Shown here: in pieces, positions 6,409 through 8,201 of the stretch | How the letters are laid out: the number at the start of each line of letters is the position of its first letter | How positions within the stretch are numbered: position 1 is the stretch's first letter | Assembly: GCA_036522155.1 (NCBI GenBank) | Contig: DATDGI010000403.1 | Span: 1-8,201 of the forward strand | DNA from: UBA9676 sp036522155 | Lineage (GTDB): Bacteria; Actinomycetota; Actinomycetes; Streptosporangiales; Streptosporangiaceae | Direction of reading: 5' to 3' | DNA: 8,201 bases | Position numbers and translations under genes: made by a program | Notes under the pieces: model-generated | Database searches by the model: none | What the model was told of the DNA's origin: nothing | What the model saw: the letters and a program-made list of their open reading frames with translations, nothing else

Positions 6409-6690
6409 GAGGCCCGGCGAGAGCGGGGCGCCGGGCCTCATGAGCTCCCAGCGGGATTCCGGTCCCGGTGGGTGAGGCCCGGCGAGAGCGGGGCGCCGGG
6501 CCTCAAACAGCTCCCGCCGGGAATGCTGAACTTCCCCGGCGGGCTGAGGCCCGGCGAGAGCGGGGCGCCGGGCCTCAACAAAGCTCCTACCCGGGTCCAG
6601 ACCCCGGGTGGGCATGGGGCCCGGCAAGAGCGGGGTGCCGGGCCCCATAACAAACTTCTAGCTCCTGGCCAGGACACCGGCCAGGAGCTA
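6409..6690. repeat. Ordered hairpin array: four conserved-loop hairpins alternating with four variable hairpins
   Basis: Type A hairpins lie at 6409-6439, 6473-6505, 6545-6577 and 6614-6648. In the first three the arms are GAGGCCCGGCG and CGCCGGGCCTC; copies 2 and 3 add a T-A pair. All four share the loop AGAGCGGGG. Copy 4 has arms ATGGGGCCCGGCA and TGCCGGGCCCCAT: two base pairs differ from copy 3 and both partners changed, so pairing is kept (13 bp). Type B hairpins lie at 6447-6472 (10 bp, one mismatch), 6513-6543 (11 bp, one bulge), 6586-6612 (10 bp, one G-U) and 6659-6690 (12 bp, perfect). Their stems differ in sequence, but each begins at or next to AGCTCCY (6443, 6509, 6582, 6660). Units repeat every 65-72 bases. 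It could be a structured RNA, tandem terminators for two convergent genes, or REP-like palindromic repeats. No coding potential is supported. Confidence 0.88.
6659..6690 (-). terminator. Terminator-like hairpin downstream of the phosphotransferase gene
   Basis: TAGCTCCTGGCC (6659-6670) pairs perfectly over 12 bp with GGCCAGGAGCTA (6679-6690), loop of 8. It lies 28 nt past the phosphotransferase stop. Read on the minus strand it is followed by GAAGTTTGTT, a weak U-rich tail. It is also the last type B member of the hairpin array. Confidence 0.6.
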
Positions 6691-6718
6691 TCCGTTTGGC
6701 TGGAAAATCGCCGTTGGC

Positions 6719-7789
6719 TCAGTGAGCGGTGCCGTCGAGCAGCTCATGCGCCCGCGCGATCAGGACCGGCACCGCCTGGCCCTCCCGCTCGAACCCCTCG
6801 CCCACCGTCTTGTGCTGCAGGAACCTGGCGTTGATGCCCTCAAGCACCACGGCCAGCTTGAAGCAGCCGAAGGCCATGTAGTAGCCGATCCGGGCCAGGT
6901 CGCGGCCGGTGACCCGGGCGTACTCGCCGGCCAGCTGGGCCCGGCTGAGGAAGCCGGGGGCGGTCGTCACCGAGGCCGCCGGGAGCCAGTCCTCCTCGCC
7001 GGGGTCGGTCCAGTAGACCAGCGACAGCCCAAGGTCGGCCAGCGGGTCGCCGAGCGTGGACATCTCCCAGTCCACCACCGCCGCGATCCGGGGCTCGGGG
7101 CCCGGCACGACCAGCATGTTGTCCAGCCGGTAGTCGCCGTGGACCAGCCCGCCGGCCCCCTCCGGCCTTCCACCCGTGCCAGGCAGCCCGGCGGCCAGCC
7201 GGCTGACCAGCTCGTCGTAACCGGGCATCTCCCGGGTGGCGGACAGTTCCCACTGCCGCTGCCAGCGGGACAGCTGGCGCGCCAGGTAACCCTCCGGCCG
7301 GCCGAACCCCGCCAGCCCGGCGGCCTCGACGTCCAGGCCGTGGATGCTGGCCAGCATCCGCACGAAGGTCCGCGACAGCTCCCCGGCCTGGGCCGGGGTC
7401 AGCACGGCCGCGTCCTCCGCGGTCCGCAGCACGGCCCCGGGCACGTACTCCATCAGGTAGAACGGTGCGCCGATGATCTCCGGATCCGGGCACAGCGCGA
7501 CCGGGCGGGGCACCGGCACGGCCGTCCCGGCCAGGGCGGTCAGCACCCGGTACTCCCGGGCCATGTCGTGCGCCGTGGGCAGCACGTGGCCGAGCGGGGG
7601 ACGGCGCAGGATCAGCGGCGGCCGGCCGGTCCCGCCCGCCGCGCCCAGATCGAGCCGGTAGGTCAGGTTGGACCTGCCTCCGCCGATGATCGACACCCGC
7701 GGGAGCCCGTCACCGGCCAGGCCCTGCCCGGCCAGCCAGCGGCCGAGCGCGGCGACGTCCTCGACTCCCGGCACGCCGCCGTCCGCCAT
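6719..7789 (-). CDS. Phosphotransferase family protein (APH fold, ACAD10/11 kinase-domain type)
   Basis: A soluble ATP-dependent kinase of the aminoglycoside-phosphotransferase fold, 356 residues. The nucleotide loop is GGGRSNLTY at 36-44. ILRRPP (60-65) and the hinge-like FYLMEYVPG (110-118) follow. The catalytic loop is VHGDYRLDN at 216-224 (D219, N224), and the metal-binding segment VVDWEMSTLGDPLADLG is at 238-254 (D240). The WEMSTLGDPLADLG form is typical of the subgroup related to the kinase domain of eukaryotic ACAD10/ACAD11. Those act with an acyl-CoA dehydrogenase on 4-hydroxyacyl-CoA by phosphorylating the hydroxyl group. Bacterial stand-alone members often sit beside acyl-CoA dehydrogenase genes; none is seen here. 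A drug-resistance role is unlikely. ATG at 7789 has AGGAG 7 nt upstream. The frame stays open to 8170, but that extension lacks domain features and is judged non-coding. Confidence 0.88.
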   Translation of the reverse strand: MADGGVPGVEDVAALGRWLAGQGLAGDGLPRVSIIGGGRSNLTYRLDLGAAGGTGRPPLILRRPPLGHVLPTAHDMAREYRVLTALAGTAVPVPRPVALCPDPEIIGAPFYLMEYVPGAVLRTAEDAAVLTPAQAGELSRTFVRMLASIHGLDVEAAGLAGFGRPEGYLARQLSRWQRQWELSATREMPGYDELVSRLAAGLPGTGGRPEGAGGLVHGDYRLDNMLVVPGPEPRIAAVVDWEMSTLGDPLADLGLSLVYWTDPGEEDWLPAASVTTAPGFLSRAQLAGEYARVTGRDLARIGYYMAFGCFKLAVVLEGINARFLQHKTVGEGFEREGQAVPVLIARAHELLDGTAH

Positions 7790-8110
7790 CGCCTCGCTCC
7801 TGTCAGGTGCCGTCCCGGTGCGCTGGCCGGCCGCGGGCGCTGGCGTCCGCGGTCCGCGGCCGTCCCAGCATGATCCCCGAACAACGCCATCCCCGCCAGC
7901 GGCGGATCTGCCACAACATCGCGGCTTCTGCCGCGAGCGGCTGGTCCAATGCCCCATGATGAGCCAGAAGGACCGCTCCGGGTCGATACGGGCACAGCCA
8001 CCAGCATGCTGCCTGTCTGTCCCCCGCTGCCCGTCCCGGTGCAACCCAGCTGCCACTGGGCTAGCGGCCGGCCCGAGGCGGGCGGCCCCCAGCGGACGGG
8101 GCGCCTCCGC
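7790..8110. other. Non-coding gap upstream of the phosphotransferase gene
   Basis: No supported gene in these 321 bases. Open frames here have skewed composition and no start with a good ribosome-binding site. The one clear element is the perfect 7-bp hairpin TCGCGGC-TTCT-GCCGCGA at 7919-7936. The phosphotransferase promoter must lie here, but no convincing -35/-10 pair was found. Confidence 0.5.
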
Positions 8111-8116
8111 TAGAGT
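8111..8116 (+). promoter_or_regulatory. Possible -10 element of a gene beginning past the right edge
   Basis: TAGAGT, close to the actinomycete -10 consensus TANNNT, stands in otherwise very GC-rich sequence. It precedes a leader hairpin and a ribosome-binding site on the same strand. The -35 region (about 8088-8093) does not match a consensus. Confidence 0.35.
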
Positions 8117-8127
8117 TCCCGTCCGCA

Positions 8128-8171
8128 TGTGGCCGGTGGGGCCGCCCGTTGGGGCAGTCCCACCGGCCACA
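8128..8171 (+). promoter_or_regulatory. Large leader hairpin
   Basis: TGTGGCCGGTGGG (8128-8140) pairs perfectly over 13 bp with CCCACCGGCCACA (8159-8171). Inside the loop GCCC (8144-8147) can pair with GGGC (8152-8155) around GTTG. It starts about 12 nt downstream of the possible -10 box, so it would form near the 5' end of a plus-strand transcript. It could instead be the terminator of a minus-strand gene outside the window. Confidence 0.5.
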
Positions 8172-8183
8172 CCCCCGGCGTCT

Positions 8184-8200
8184 GCCCGGCCGGGCGGAGG
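8184..8200 (+). promoter_or_regulatory. Palindrome abutting a ribosome-binding site
   Basis: The perfect 12-bp palindrome GCCCGGCCGGGC (8184-8195) is followed directly by GGAGG (8196-8200), a full Shine-Dalgarno sequence. A plus-strand gene should therefore start a few bases past the window end. The start codon is not visible. Confidence 0.45.
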
Positions 8201-8201
8201 C

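Noticed and set aside
6409..6690. Possible CRISPR array
   Set aside because: The repeats are long palindromes about 65-72 bases apart with only four units, the spacers themselves form hairpins, and no cas gene is present.
6157..6834. Open frames across the hairpin array on both strands (repeating GAPLSPGL- or ARRERGAG-type peptides)
   Set aside because: The peptide repeats are a by-product of the DNA repeat. There is no ribosome-binding site, the frames run into neighbouring genes, and the base changes preserve pairing rather than a protein.
7790..8170. N-terminal extension of the phosphotransferase frame to 8170
   Set aside because: ATG at 7789 has a good ribosome-binding site and matches the family's usual beginning. 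The extension is low-complexity and would cover the leader hairpin.
8128..8171. Possible tRNA or small structured RNA gene at the right edge
   Set aside because: No cloverleaf arms, no TΨC-loop or anticodon-like sequence; it is only a single long hairpin.

Overview
The window is strongly GC-rich with G/C-ending codons, frequent GTG starts and hairpin terminators that mostly lack U-tracts. It carries the XRE/DUF397/SpoIIAB-like ATPase gene set that is multiplied in filamentous actinomycetes. This points to a chromosomal segment of a high-GC actinomycete (Streptomyces/Streptosporangiales-like); the genus cannot be fixed from the sequence. No transposase, integrase, phage gene, tRNA, rRNA or CRISPR array is visible.

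Left part (1-2891). A ZIP-family metal transporter gene runs off the left edge on the minus strand. Its upstream region carries three adjacent matches to the DtxR/IdeR operator consensus, so it is probably controlled by iron or manganese. Next, on the minus strand, come an XRE-family regulator (HTH plus DUF5753) and a DUF397 protein, joined by an ATGA stop/start overlap. Divergent from them is an RsbW/SpoIIAB-like ATP-binding protein. The region between carries TGCACGTGCA-type palindromes and an inverted repeat over the likely -35 box of the ATPase gene, consistent with autoregulation of the triad.

Middle part (3019-6306). A small four-helix membrane protein of unknown function (+) converges on a SpoU/TrmH-family RNA 2'-O-methyltransferase (-), with terminator hairpins between. 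Divergent from the methyltransferase is a large membrane-anchored protein (+) that fuses an extracellular solute-binding-like region to a von Willebrand factor A domain. Two of the expected MIDAS metal-site residues in that domain are replaced by Ala.

Right part (6307-8201). The roughly 410 bases between the VWA gene and a convergent phosphotransferase (APH/ACAD10-11-type kinase) hold an ordered array of hairpins. Four copies share an invariant 9-nt loop (AGAGCGGGG) and a 11-13 bp stem that shows two compensatory base-pair changes. They alternate with four hairpins of divergent sequence but retained pairing. This is the most notable structure in the window: a candidate structured RNA, a tandem terminator block or a REP-like palindromic repeat array. 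The far right looks like the promoter and structured leader of a plus-strand gene that begins just outside the window: a possible -10 box, a 13-bp-stem hairpin, a 12-bp palindrome and a GGAGG ribosome-binding site in the last six bases.
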